6,700 bases of DNA from Spirochaetota bacterium (GCA_028276145.1 JAPYWX010000085.1:1-6700), one strand, 5' to 3'; counted from the stretch's first letter, positions 1 through 6,434 are shown. Made by a program: numbers and translations. The notes: generated by a model from the letters alone, not told the origin.

Positions 1-833
1 CCTTGAATAAGGTAAGTGTTTGTTATGTCTTTGATTTTTATTCCTTCTAAGGAATATATGGATATTTCATAAGTTCCTGGGTAGTTTATTAGAAACAGTA
101 GTTTTTCGTTTTCTTTTACGACATTTTTTATGATTTTGATATTGTTTGCTTCGGTGTTTCCTCTTATAGTGTAACTAAAAAAGTTTACTATGTTTGCTGG
201 TGAGGTGCTTTGAGGTGAGGCTGATGGGTTATAAGGTGTTGAATCGCTTATGCCGGCGTTGTTTTCGTTGTATCTATAATAGTGTACTATTTTTATTTCT
301 TTCCCTTTACCTACGCCTAGTGTGGTTAAGGGTATTTTGATTTCTCCTATTCCGGGTATGTTTTCGTAGTGGTCATCTTCACCGAGTGAACCTAAAAATT
401 TCCATGTTCCGTTTTCCCATTTTCTGAGTTGGATGTCTTTAAGTCCATTTTGTGCATTGTGGTATGATGATATTATGAAGTCTGGCAAGGTGTTTGAGAA
501 TTTTGTTTGATTTCTCCATGGGTCGTAGTTTCCGCCACCTTCCTTCGTGTCTATTGCTATGACATTATGTGCAGAGCCACCGTCACTAGCATTTTGGTCT
601 CCTTGATACCAATAAAGTATATATAGGTAGTACCCGTCATCTGTTATGTAAAGGTACTTACATGGGTCATTGTCAAATCCCTCGCCTTCGCTTGTTGCAT
701 CTGGTGTGTCACCCCATTGGGCTTCTTTGATGCCATCAATTTTAGGTGTAAAAACGGGAGAACTGAAGCTTAAAGTACAAAATGTTAAAAAAAGAAAAGA
801 TACCGTTAATTTTTTCACGCAAGCAATTTTCAT
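1..833 (-). CDS. Secreted beta-rich (CBM9/DOMON-like) protein, N-terminal part; runs off the left edge
   Basis: An uninterrupted reading frame of 277 codons enters the window from the left edge, so the C-terminus is missing. The N-terminus is a signal peptide: Lys at 2, 7 and 8, a hydrophobic stretch around 9-20, then SFS|SPVF, giving likely signal peptidase I cleavage after residue 24. Cys19 lies in LTFC, a poor lipobox. The mature protein begins with PKIDGIKEAQWG. This Ile-Asp-Gly...Trp opening is typical of secreted CBM9/DOMON-like beta-sandwich domains that often bind carbohydrate; aromatic, Asp-rich strands follow to about residue 225. Residues 245-272 (YPGTYEISIYSLEG region) resemble the small beta domain that ends many secreted proteins. 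An in-frame TAA directly precedes ATG 833, so that is the earliest start. GTG at 818 (codon 6, giving a more classical MKKLTVSF opening) is an alternative. No Shine-Dalgarno precedes either start. Secretion is well supported; ligand and function are unknown. Confidence 0.8.
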   Translation of the reverse strand, partial: MKIACVKKLTVSFLFLTFCTLSFSSPVFTPKIDGIKEAQWGDTPDATSEGEGFDNDPCKYLYITDDGYYLYILYWYQGDQNASDGGSAHNVIAIDTKEGGGNYDPWRNQTKFSNTLPDFIISSYHNAQNGLKDIQLRKWENGTWKFLGSLGEDDHYENIPGIGEIKIPLTTLGVGKGKEIKIVHYYRYNENNAGISDSTPYNPSASPQSTSPANIVNFFSYTIRGNTEANNIKIIKNVVKENEKLLFLINYPGTYEISIYSLEGIKIKDITNTYLIQ

Positions 834-855
834 TTAAAAGAAGGGTCTTTTTCAA
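826..855 (-). promoter_or_regulatory. Possible promoter for the secreted-protein gene, implying GTG start at 818
   Basis: On the minus strand, TTGAAA (850-855) is followed after 18 nt by GAAAAT (826-831), which ends 7 nt before GTG 818. The -10 is weak (4 of 6). A competing pair is GTGAAA (899-904) and TATACG (875-880), 18 nt apart, which would give a leader of about 35 nt to ATG 833. The sequence does not decide between them. Confidence 0.2.
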
Positions 856-881
856 AAACATTTTGTACCTTTTTCGTATAG

Positions 882-901
882 AGGGGGTTATACCCCTTTT
901 T
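882..901 (+). terminator. Short terminator-like hairpin, with an alternative fold
   Basis: AGGGG (882-886) can pair with CCCCT (893-897) around GTTATA, and the plus strand continues with T's to 901, like a small intrinsic terminator. An exclusive alternative pairs GTATA (876-880) with TATAC (889-893). No plus-strand gene upstream needs a terminator here, so its role is unclear. Confidence 0.3.
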
Positions 902-917
902 CACCGTATCCATTAAA

Positions 918-952
918 CCTAAAAAAGTAGGATTTCACCTACTATTTTTAGG
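918..952. repeat. 14-bp inverted repeat (hairpin or operator)
   Basis: CCTAAAAAAGTAGG (918-931) is the reverse complement of 938-952 apart from one extra base in the right arm, with loop ATTTCA (932-937). There is no T-run on either side, so it is not a typical terminator. It ends 24 nt before the -35 of the MFS promoter, where a regulator-binding site is plausible. Its right end overlaps AGGAAGTGAT, so it would mask that site in any transcript reading through. Confidence 0.65.
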
Positions 953-976
953 AAGTGATAACCTCAAATTTTGTAT

Positions 977-1005
977 TTGATTGCTTTGTTATTAGAAAAT
1001 ATAAC
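977..1005 (+). promoter_or_regulatory. Promoter of the MFS gene; predicts a leaderless mRNA
   Basis: TTGATT (977-982), a 17-nt spacer and TATAAC (1000-1005) match the sigma-70-type consensus at 4/6 and 5/6. The -10 ends 7 nt before ATG 1013, so transcription should begin at or next to the start codon. This explains why there is no Shine-Dalgarno before that ATG, and it is the main reason to prefer 1013 over TTG 971. Confidence 0.55.
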
Positions 1006-1012
1006 TTCAACG

Positions 1013-2353
1013 ATGGAGAGAAATGTAAGGGAAAGGGAGTTTTCTTTAAAAGTTTCGATGATTGAGGGGGCTATTGCCTCTTTTGCTGGCGCTATAATAC
1101 ATCAAGGGTTCTTTTTACAGGCATTTGGGATATTTTTAGGGCTTCCTGATTATTGGTTCTCAATACTACCTAACTCGCAGTTTATTTTTTCTTTTTTAGG
1201 TATATTTGCAGGTTATTATCTTGCTAAGGTTGGGGAAAGGAAGAAGATAGCTTTTGTTACTGGGATAATATACCGTGGTATTTGGTTTTTGCCTGCGATA
1301 TTCGTTCTTATTTTTGGTAAATCTAGTATTACTGTAACTGTTTTTGTTGTTTCTGCTTTGGTGTCCTTTCTGTTTTTTAGGATACTAATGGTTGTATGGA
1401 TGAGGTGGATGGACTTACTGGTTTTTGAGGAAACTAAAGGTACATACATGGGAATTAGAAAGGCTGTTACAACTTTTACTTTGCTTTTAGGTTTCCTTTT
1501 GGGTGGGTTTCTGATCAAGTACTTTTCTAGCCAAGGTCAAGAAAATGTTGCTTTCTTCATACTTTTCTCGATAGTTGGTGTTGTTGGTTTTATATCTAGT
1601 GGTCTTTACCTTCTACAGTTTGATGAAAAAACGAAAACAAGGAACATATCGTTTATTGATTTTTTGAGGGAGTCATTTAGTATTCTTAGTAAGGCTAAGG
1701 TTAGAAGTATAGTTTGGTTTTTCTTTTTCTTTGAGATGGTTTCATCAATAGGTGTTCCGTTTATACCTGTTCAGGTGATGAAAAATTTCGGTTTAGGTCC
1801 TGAGTTTGTTAGTATTCAGTTTTCAATATATGCTGTGAGTATGACTTTGTCTAGTTACTTTTGGGGGGTTTTACTTGATAAGTTTGGTGCTAAGTCTGTG
1901 CTTAGCTTGTCGGTTGCTGGCTTGTGTTTCACCATATCCTTGTGGTTCTTTGTACCTAGGGATTTGTGGTTTATTTTGACTTTCTTTGAACCTTTTGTTT
2001 CTGGCATATTTTCAGCAGGTTATGAATCTTCTTTCGTTTACATAATGTTTTCTGATATTCATTCTAGACACAAGGATAACTTTTTCTCTGTGATAAGTGC
2101 TATAAACGGTTTTGGTATACTCATAGGTACTATTTTGGCTAGTGCTATTTCAATAGCTTTGAGTGGTTTTAAGGTGTTTATTTTGTACAAAGATTTTACT
2201 CTTTATGAATTGCTTTTTGGTATAACTTTGGTGGGTAGGGTTTCGGCTCTGTTGTTCTTTATCCCTAGTGTTAAGTATAAGAGAAATGTTGAAAAGGGGA
2301 TAGACCTATTGAAGTATATAGTTTTCAAGCTTTCAAATTTTTTTAGAACTTAA
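1013..2353 (+). CDS. Major facilitator superfamily (MFS) transporter, substrate unknown
   Basis: A 446-residue integral membrane protein with about twelve hydrophobic segments (near residues 16-43, 54-70, 79-103, 105-128, 150-170, 180-202, 233-251, 266-288, 294-314, 318-344, 357-386 and 396-418), the usual size and layout of an MFS carrier. The loop after segment 2 reads AKVGERKKIAF (about 71-81), a version of the MFS G-x-x-x-D-R-x-G-R-R loop. A matching DKFGAKS follows segment 8 (289-295), as expected from the two-fold pseudo-repeat. The long central loop lies near 203-232. The frame could open at TTG 971, adding 14 residues, with AGGAAG at 950-955 as a rather distant ribosome-binding site. 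I prefer ATG 1013 because MERNVRE leads directly into segment 1 and a promoter ends 7 nt upstream. No substrate can be assigned. It lies 62 nt before pstC on the same strand with no visible terminator, so some co-transcription is possible. Confidence 0.85.
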   Translation: MERNVREREFSLKVSMIEGAIASFAGAIIHQGFFLQAFGIFLGLPDYWFSILPNSQFIFSFLGIFAGYYLAKVGERKKIAFVTGIIYRGIWFLPAIFVLIFGKSSITVTVFVVSALVSFLFFRILMVVWMRWMDLLVFEETKGTYMGIRKAVTTFTLLLGFLLGGFLIKYFSSQGQENVAFFILFSIVGVVGFISSGLYLLQFDEKTKTRNISFIDFLRESFSILSKAKVRSIVWFFFFFEMVSSIGVPFIPVQVMKNFGLGPEFVSIQFSIYAVSMTLSSYFWGVLLDKFGAKSVLSLSVAGLCFTISLWFFVPRDLWFILTFFEPFVSGIFSAGYESSFVYIMFSDIHSRHKDNFFSVISAINGFGILIGTILASAISIALSGFKVFILYKDFTLYELLFGITLVGRVSALLFFIPSVKYKRNVEKGIDLLKYIVFKLSNFFRT

Positions 2354-2358
2354 AGATT

Positions 2359-2389
2359 TCTTTACGATATCTTTACAATTTTGTTTAAA
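2359..2389 (+). promoter_or_regulatory. Candidate Pho box / promoter upstream of pstC
   Basis: TCTTTACGATA (2359-2369) and TCTTTACAATT (2370-2380) are adjacent 11-bp direct repeats matching at 9 of 11 positions. A weaker TTTAAA follows at 2384-2389. Direct repeats with an 11-bp period are the hallmark of PhoB/PhoP sites, and TTTACA fits the Bacillus PhoP half-site TT(A/C/T)ACA. TTTACG (2361-2366) and TTTAAA (2384-2389) are also 17 nt apart, like a weak -35/-10 pair. The position fits phosphate-starvation activation of the pst operon; that is inference. Confidence 0.4.
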
Positions 2390-2415
2390 AGTTAAAAACG
2401 CATTCGGGTGGGGGT

Positions 2416-3351
2416 ATGGAAACGAAAGTTTTTAAATCCAAGGGTGACTTGAAGTTTAGGAGGAAACTGTTTGATTTGATTTGGAAGGGTTTTGTTTATT
2501 TTATAGCTTTTACTTCCATATTGCTGATTATTTTTGTGATATTCTTTGTTTTGAGGGAAGCGTTTCTTTTGATTAGCAAGGGGTACATTAATTCTCATGC
2601 TAATCTGAGTAATTTGTTTTCGTATATTTGGCAGCCGGTTTCTATTGAGCCGAAGTATGGCATAGTACCTTTGATAATTGGTTCTCTCAGGGTAATGATT
2701 GTTGCTACCTTGATAGCTTCCCCTTTAGCTGTTTTTGCTGCTCTTTATGTCTCTGTTTATGCTAGTGACTTTTTGAGGGAGACGATAAAGCCAATAATAG
2801 AGCTGATAGCTGGTTTGCCGAGTGTTGTAATAGGTTTCTTTATGCTTATGGTTGCCGCTACATTTTTACAAAATGTTTTTGGTTGGGATTTTAGACTTAA
2901 TGCTATTGTAGGTGGTATAGGTGTGGCTTTAGCAATTATACCTGTTATCTTCACTATCTCAGAGGATGCTATGAGGGCTATACCTAAGCATTTGATAGAA
3001 TCGGCTTATGCTCTTGGTGCTTCTAGGCATCATGTAGCTTGGAAAATTGTTCTTCCATCTTCTTTGTCGGCTGTATTCTCTTCTATTATATTTGCTGCTT
3101 CTAGGGCTTTCGGTGAGACCATGATAGTTTTGATGGCTACGGGTAACGCTCCTATACCTTCTTTTGATTTTACCTTACCTGTTAGAACTGTATCGGCTAC
3201 TATAGCTTCTGAGATGGCAGAAGTACAAATTGGTGATGAGCATTACGCTGTTTTATTTTTCATAGGGTTTATGCTTCTAGTGGCTACTTTGATTTTCAAT
3301 CTTATTTCTAACTATGTTTACAAGTATATAAAATCTAGATTAGGGGTTTGA
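2416..3351 (+). CDS. pstC: Phosphate ABC transporter permease PstC
   Basis: One of the two membrane subunits of the high-affinity phosphate importer, in the inner membrane with PstA. It has 311 residues, close to the usual PstC length, and about six membrane segments (near 24-48, 86-114, 127-151, 162-182, 214-232 and 277-300). The permease EAA loop that docks on the ATPase is clear: ESAYALGASRHHVAWKIVLP, residues 195-214. GETMIVLMATGN (234-245) and the conserved LPVRTVSATIASEMAE stretch (254-269) identify PstC rather than PstA. The periplasmic loop between segments 1 and 2 is of normal size. ATG 2416 follows a G-rich stretch (GGGTGGGGG, 2406-2414) that can act as a modest Shine-Dalgarno. It is the first gene of pstC-pstA-pstB-phoU and follows the candidate Pho box. 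The usual upstream pstS is absent. No oddity is seen in the coding sequence. Confidence 0.95.
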   Translation: METKVFKSKGDLKFRRKLFDLIWKGFVYFIAFTSILLIIFVIFFVLREAFLLISKGYINSHANLSNLFSYIWQPVSIEPKYGIVPLIIGSLRVMIVATLIASPLAVFAALYVSVYASDFLRETIKPIIELIAGLPSVVIGFFMLMVAATFLQNVFGWDFRLNAIVGGIGVALAIIPVIFTISEDAMRAIPKHLIESAYALGASRHHVAWKIVLPSSLSAVFSSIIFAASRAFGETMIVLMATGNAPIPSFDFTLPVRTVSATIASEMAEVQIGDEHYAVLFFIGFMLLVATLIFNLISNYVYKYIKSRLGV

Positions 3352-3354
3352 GAT

Positions 3355-4284
3355 ATGGGGTTGAGGAGTTATTGGGAATCAATAAAGATTAGATACAAAA
3401 TTGGGGATTTTCTAACTTATTTTTTGCTTGCTGTTTCTGTCATTTTGATAGTGGGTTTCTTCGCTATTATTCTAGCCGTTATCTTCTTAGGGGGGTATGA
3501 AAGGGTTACTTGGGAATTTTTGACGCAAGCTCCTGAGCATGGTATGACAGAAGGAGGTATTTTCCCGGCTATCATTGGTACTGTTTTGCTTGTTATAGTT
3601 ACTACTATATTTTCTGTACCTTTAGGGATAATAACTGCTATATACTTAGTTGAGTATGGTAATAAGGAGTCTGCTTTTTATAAGTTTGTCAACGGTTCTA
3701 TAAACCTTCTTGCAAGTATTCCTACGATTGTTATAGGTATGTTTGGTTTGGCTTTTTTCGTTGTTTACATTGGGGGTATGATAGATAACACTTTTTATGG
3801 AGGTAAGTTAACTTGGGGTAAGCCAGCATTGATTTGGGCAGGGCTTACTATGGGTTTGGTTTCACTACCTGTTGTTGTTTCTTCAGTTAGAGAAGCACTA
3901 GAAGCGGTACCTGAAAGTTTGAAAGAGGCATCTTTTGCTCTCGGTGCTACCAAGATGGAGACTATCTTAAAGGTTATTTTGCCTAGAGCTTTTACGGGAG
4001 TGCTTACGGGTACTATATTAGGAGTTTCTAGGAGTACTGGTGAAGTTGCGCCTGTGCTTTTCACTGGTGCTGCTTACTTTCTACCTTATTTGCCATCATC
4101 GTTGACTGACCAGTTTATGGAGTTAGGATATCACATTTACGTAATGGCAACACAGTCAGTAGATGTTGATGCTACATTACCTATACAGTTTGCTACTACG
4201 CTTGTTCTTTTGTCTATAACTTTTATTTTGAATGTCTTAGCTATAATTGTTAGGAGGAGGTTAAGGAGGGAATTGTATGTCTAG
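3355..4284 (+). CDS. pstA: Phosphate ABC transporter permease PstA
   Basis: The second membrane subunit of the phosphate importer, pairing with PstC. It has 309 residues and about six membrane segments (first near 20-45, last near 279-300). The ATPase-docking EAA loop is KEASFALGATKMETILKVILP without its first Lys, residues 191-210. ASIPTIVIGMFG (120-131) and GVSRSTGEVAPVLFTG (223-238) are PstA signatures, and TDQFMELGYHIYVMA (251-265) matches the conserved segment before the last helix. The loop at 140-157 (DNTFYGGKLTWGKP region) is longer than in E. coli PstA. ATG 3355 begins 3 nt after the pstC stop, with AGGGG (3342-3346) about 8 nt upstream as ribosome-binding site. The 3' end overlaps pstB by 8 nt, so the genes are co-transcribed and probably translationally coupled. 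Confidence 0.95.
   Translation: MGLRSYWESIKIRYKIGDFLTYFLLAVSVILIVGFFAIILAVIFLGGYERVTWEFLTQAPEHGMTEGGIFPAIIGTVLLVIVTTIFSVPLGIITAIYLVEYGNKESAFYKFVNGSINLLASIPTIVIGMFGLAFFVVYIGGMIDNTFYGGKLTWGKPALIWAGLTMGLVSLPVVVSSVREALEAVPESLKEASFALGATKMETILKVILPRAFTGVLTGTILGVSRSTGEVAPVLFTGAAYFLPYLPSSLTDQFMELGYHIYVMATQSVDVDATLPIQFATTLVLLSITFILNVLAIIVRRRLRRELYV
4263..4270 (+). promoter_or_regulatory. Strong Shine-Dalgarno inside the end of pstA, fixing the pstB start
   Basis: AAGGAGGG is a near-perfect match to the 16S rRNA 3' end and lies 6 nt before ATG 4277. It sits in the last codons of pstA, where it also encodes part of the basic RRRLRREL tail. It supports an 8-nt pstA/pstB overlap. Confidence 0.8.
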
Positions 4285-5056
4285 GAAAGGAAGTGATAAA
4301 GTAATTGTTGTAAGGAATCTGAACTTCTATTATGATTCTGGTCATGTGCTTAAAAATATTAACCTAGAGATAGAGAAGAATGTTGTTACTGCCTTGATAG
4401 GTCCCTCAGGATGTGGTAAAACCACACTTCTTAGGGTTTTCAATAAGATGTATAAGTTTGTTGATAAAGCGAGGGTTGAAGGTGAGGTTATTTTTGACGG
4501 TAAGAATATACTTGATGACAATTCTATTGATGACTTTGAATTGAGGAGTAGGGTAGGAATGGTTTTTCAGAAGCCTAATCCTTTCTACCTAAGTATTTAC
4601 GAGAATGTTGCTTTTGGTCCTAGATTGAGAGGTATAAAGAAAAAGAGTGTACTTGATGAGATTGTAGAAAAATCTCTTAGGGCTGCTGGAATTTGGGATG
4701 AAGTTAAGGACAGGCTACATAAGCCTGCTACTTCTTTGTCGGGAGGGCAGCAGCAGAGAGTTTGTATCGCTAGAGCTTTAGCTGTTGAGCCTGAGGTTAT
4801 TTTGATGGACGAGCCTACTTCTGCTTTGGACCCGATATCTTCAGCTAAAATTGAGGAACTCATAGTTGAGCTTTCAAAAAACTATACTTATACTGTTGTT
4901 ATAGTTACCCATAATATGCAGCAAGCTTCGAGAATTTCAGATTATACAGGCTTTTTACTTATGGGCGAGCTTATTGAGTTTGACAAAACGGAGAAGATAT
5001 TTACTTCTCCTTCTGATAAGAGAACAGAAGATTATATTACCGGTAGATTTGGTTAA
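4277..5056 (+). CDS. pstB: Phosphate ABC transporter ATP-binding protein PstB
   Basis: The cytoplasmic ATPase that powers phosphate import through PstC-PstA. It has 259 residues, the normal PstB length, with all ABC motifs intact: Walker A GPSGCGKTT (42-50), Q-loop Gln98, signature LSGGQQQR (154-161), Walker B VILMDEP with catalytic Glu179, D-loop SALD (182-185) and switch His212. MVFQKPNPF after the Q-loop start, SIYENVAFGPRLRG (106-119) and the C-terminal TEDYITGRFG are PstB hallmarks that separate it from other ABC ATPases. The start is fixed by AAGGAGGG 6 nt upstream. It overlaps pstA by 8 nt, and phoU follows after 27 nt. No residue needed for activity is missing. Confidence 0.97.
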   Translation: MSRKGSDKVIVVRNLNFYYDSGHVLKNINLEIEKNVVTALIGPSGCGKTTLLRVFNKMYKFVDKARVEGEVIFDGKNILDDNSIDDFELRSRVGMVFQKPNPFYLSIYENVAFGPRLRGIKKKSVLDEIVEKSLRAAGIWDEVKDRLHKPATSLSGGQQQRVCIARALAVEPEVILMDEPTSALDPISSAKIEELIVELSKNYTYTVVIVTHNMQQASRISDYTGFLLMGELIEFDKTEKIFTSPSDKRTEDYITGRFG

Positions 5057-5083
5057 TTTTTTAGAAGTTTTAAGGAGGTTTTT

Positions 5084-5725
5084 ATGGTTAAGCTTGAGAA
5101 GGAAATAAAAGAGATAAAGGATGAAATAATCAATGAATCTTCGATTTGTATTGAAATGTTGCATAAGGCTGTAAGAGCACTTATGACTTTTGACAAGGAA
5201 TTGTGCGAACAGGTTATAGAAACTGATAAGAAAGTTGATGAACTGGAGATAGAAATAGAGAACAAAGTAATAAGGGTCATTGCTCTTTACCAGCCGGAGG
5301 CTGAGATGCTAAGGACTGCTATAATGGCTGTTAAAATAAATAAGGACTTTGAGAGGATAGGAGACCACGCTGTTAACATTGCTAGTAATGTTTTAAAATC
5401 TCTTGATTTGGGTAAGGTAGAAGTTCCTGAAGAAGTTACAAAAATATTTAATTTGCTTACCGTTATGACTAATAAGACTATTAGAGCGTTTGTTGACCGA
5501 GATTCAAATATTGCTAAGGAAGTTATAAGTATGGATAAGGAGATTGATAATTACAGAGATATAGGAATTAGGAAGGCAATAGAGAATTCTTCCAATATGG
5601 AGGAGATAATATTAAAACTGCTTGTTTTTAAGGATTTAGAGAGGATAGGTGACCTTTTGACAAATATAGCTGAGGATGTTGTTTATATTGCTGAAGGTAA
5701 GATAATAGAGCACAAATATAAGTAA
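5084..5725 (+). CDS. phoU: Phosphate signalling protein PhoU
   Basis: A cytoplasmic, all-helical regulator that links the Pst transporter to phosphate signalling, usually keeping the PhoR-type kinase inactive when phosphate is plentiful and limiting Pst activity. It has 213 residues, within the usual range. The two-repeat structure of the family is visible: each three-helix half carries the metal-binding E-R-I-G-D motif, DFERIGDHAVNIA (88-100) and DLERIGDLLTNIAEDV (184-199). The N-terminal helix is rich in Lys and Glu. ATG 5084 follows AAGGAGGT (5072-5079) at good spacing, 27 nt after pstB, so it is the last gene of the operon. No kinase or response regulator gene lies in the window. Its stop is 3 nt from the stop of the converging dehydrogenase gene, with no terminator between. 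Confidence 0.95.
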   Translation: MVKLEKEIKEIKDEIINESSICIEMLHKAVRALMTFDKELCEQVIETDKKVDELEIEIENKVIRVIALYQPEAEMLRTAIMAVKINKDFERIGDHAVNIASNVLKSLDLGKVEVPEEVTKIFNLLTVMTNKTIRAFVDRDSNIAKEVISMDKEIDNYRDIGIRKAIENSSNMEEIILKLLVFKDLERIGDLLTNIAEDVVYIAEGKIIEHKYK

Positions 5726-5728
5726 AGG

Positions 5729-6394
5729 TTATTTGTATCTCCACACGTCTATATCTTCGCCGGGGTGTGATTTTATTTTGTCTAGTATTACGTCTCTTAT
5801 CACCTCGGCTACATCTTCTGGTGGTCTTCCCTTGAAATCTGTCATTCGTGTTTGTGTCATATCAGGGTTGACAACTACGCATAAGGGGGTTGAAATTTCT
5901 TTTGCTAGTGCTTGGGTGAATCCTCTTACGCCGAACTTTGTGGCACAATATGTTGTTAAGTCTGCGTATGCTGTTTTGCCTGCTCCGCTTGATATGTTTA
6001 TTATCTTTTCCTTGACGTAGGGTAAGAATATTTTTGTTATTTTTATGAGTCCTTCTAGGTTTACTCTTACTTGCATTGTTATTTCTTCAAATGTTTGTTC
6101 TTTGAGTGGTTTCCATGATATGACACCTGCATTGTTTACGAGTATGTCAATTTTACCGAATTTACCTATTACCTCGGCAGCAAATTTTTTTATTGAATCA
6201 TCGTTTGTTAAGTCAAGGTATTGATAAAAGACCTCTTTAGCACCTGCTAGTTGGCACTTTTCAGCCGTTTCCCTTGCCTCTTTTTCGTCTTTGTAGTAAG
6301 AAAAAATTATGGTGAAGCCGAGTTTTGATAACTCAATACAAGTTGCTCTACCTATTCCTATACTTCCACCTGTTATTAGAATTGTTTTACTCAT
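5729..6394 (-). CDS. Short-chain dehydrogenase/reductase (SDR), substrate unknown
   Basis: A cytoplasmic NAD(P)-dependent oxidoreductase of the classical SDR family. It has 221 residues, a little shorter than the usual ~250. The Rossmann cofactor motif TGGSIGIG is at residues 8-15, NNAG at 87-90, and the catalytic tetrad is complete: Asn112 (VNLEG), Ser136 (NISSGAG), Tyr149 and Lys153 (YCATK). A segment PDMTQTRM (177-184) corresponds to the usual PG-x-x-x-T cofactor loop, with Pro-Asp replacing Pro-Gly. The short C-terminus lacks most of the substrate-binding extension, so the substrate (sugar, fatty-acyl or other carbonyl) cannot be named; FabG is possible but not supported. The start follows directly into beta-strand 1. 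There is no Shine-Dalgarno, but a -10 hexamer lies 7 nt upstream. It is a single gene facing phoU. Confidence 0.9.
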   Translation of the reverse strand: MSKTILITGGSIGIGRATCIELSKLGFTIIFSYYKDEKEARETAEKCQLAGAKEVFYQYLDLTNDDSIKKFAAEVIGKFGKIDILVNNAGVISWKPLKEQTFEEITMQVRVNLEGLIKITKIFLPYVKEKIINISSGAGKTAYADLTTYCATKFGVRGFTQALAKEISTPLCVVVNPDMTQTRMTDFKGRPPEDVAEVIRDVILDKIKSHPGEDIDVWRYK

Positions 6395-6401
6395 TTTTTT
6401 A

Positions 6402-6432
6402 ATTTTACATTCCGCTTTGGTTGTTTTTTCAA
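6402..6432 (-). promoter_or_regulatory. Promoter of the SDR gene; predicts a leaderless mRNA
   Basis: On the minus strand TTGAAA (6427-6432, 5/6 of consensus) and TAAAAT (6402-6407, 5/6) are separated by 19 nt, slightly long. The -10 ends 7 nt before the ATG, the same distance as in the MFS gene. Transcription would start at or beside the ATG, consistent with the missing Shine-Dalgarno. Confidence 0.45.
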
Positions 6433-6434
6433 CT

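Larger units (their letters stand above)
834..976. other. Divergent intergenic region with two dyads
   Basis: This stretch separates the secreted-protein gene (leftward) from the MFS gene (rightward). I see no coding sequence in it. It holds a short GC hairpin followed by T's (882-901), a long AT-rich dyad (918-952) and a Shine-Dalgarno-like AGGAAGTGAT (950-959). An in-frame stop at 959-961 limits how far upstream the MFS reading frame could start. Confidence 0.6.

Noticed and set aside
777..779. Lipoprotein signal at Cys19 of the secreted protein
   Set aside because: LTFC has Phe before the Cys, which lipoprotein signal peptidase rarely accepts. The SFS|S site five residues later fits signal peptidase I.
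950..1012. TTG 971 as start of the MFS gene, with AGGAAGTGAT as Shine-Dalgarno
   Set aside because: Spacing is long (about 15 nt from the GGAAG core). The site lies within a hairpin arm, and the promoter at 977-1005 would be inside the coding region. Kept only as an alternative.
5733..6020. 95-codon plus-strand reading frame opposite the SDR gene
   Set aside because: It is the antisense shadow of a gene with complete SDR motifs and has no Shine-Dalgarno or recognisable domain.
6420..6433. GTTG-T6-CAAC hairpin as a terminator
   Set aside because: The stem is only four base pairs, and the region is better explained as the -35 of the SDR promoter.
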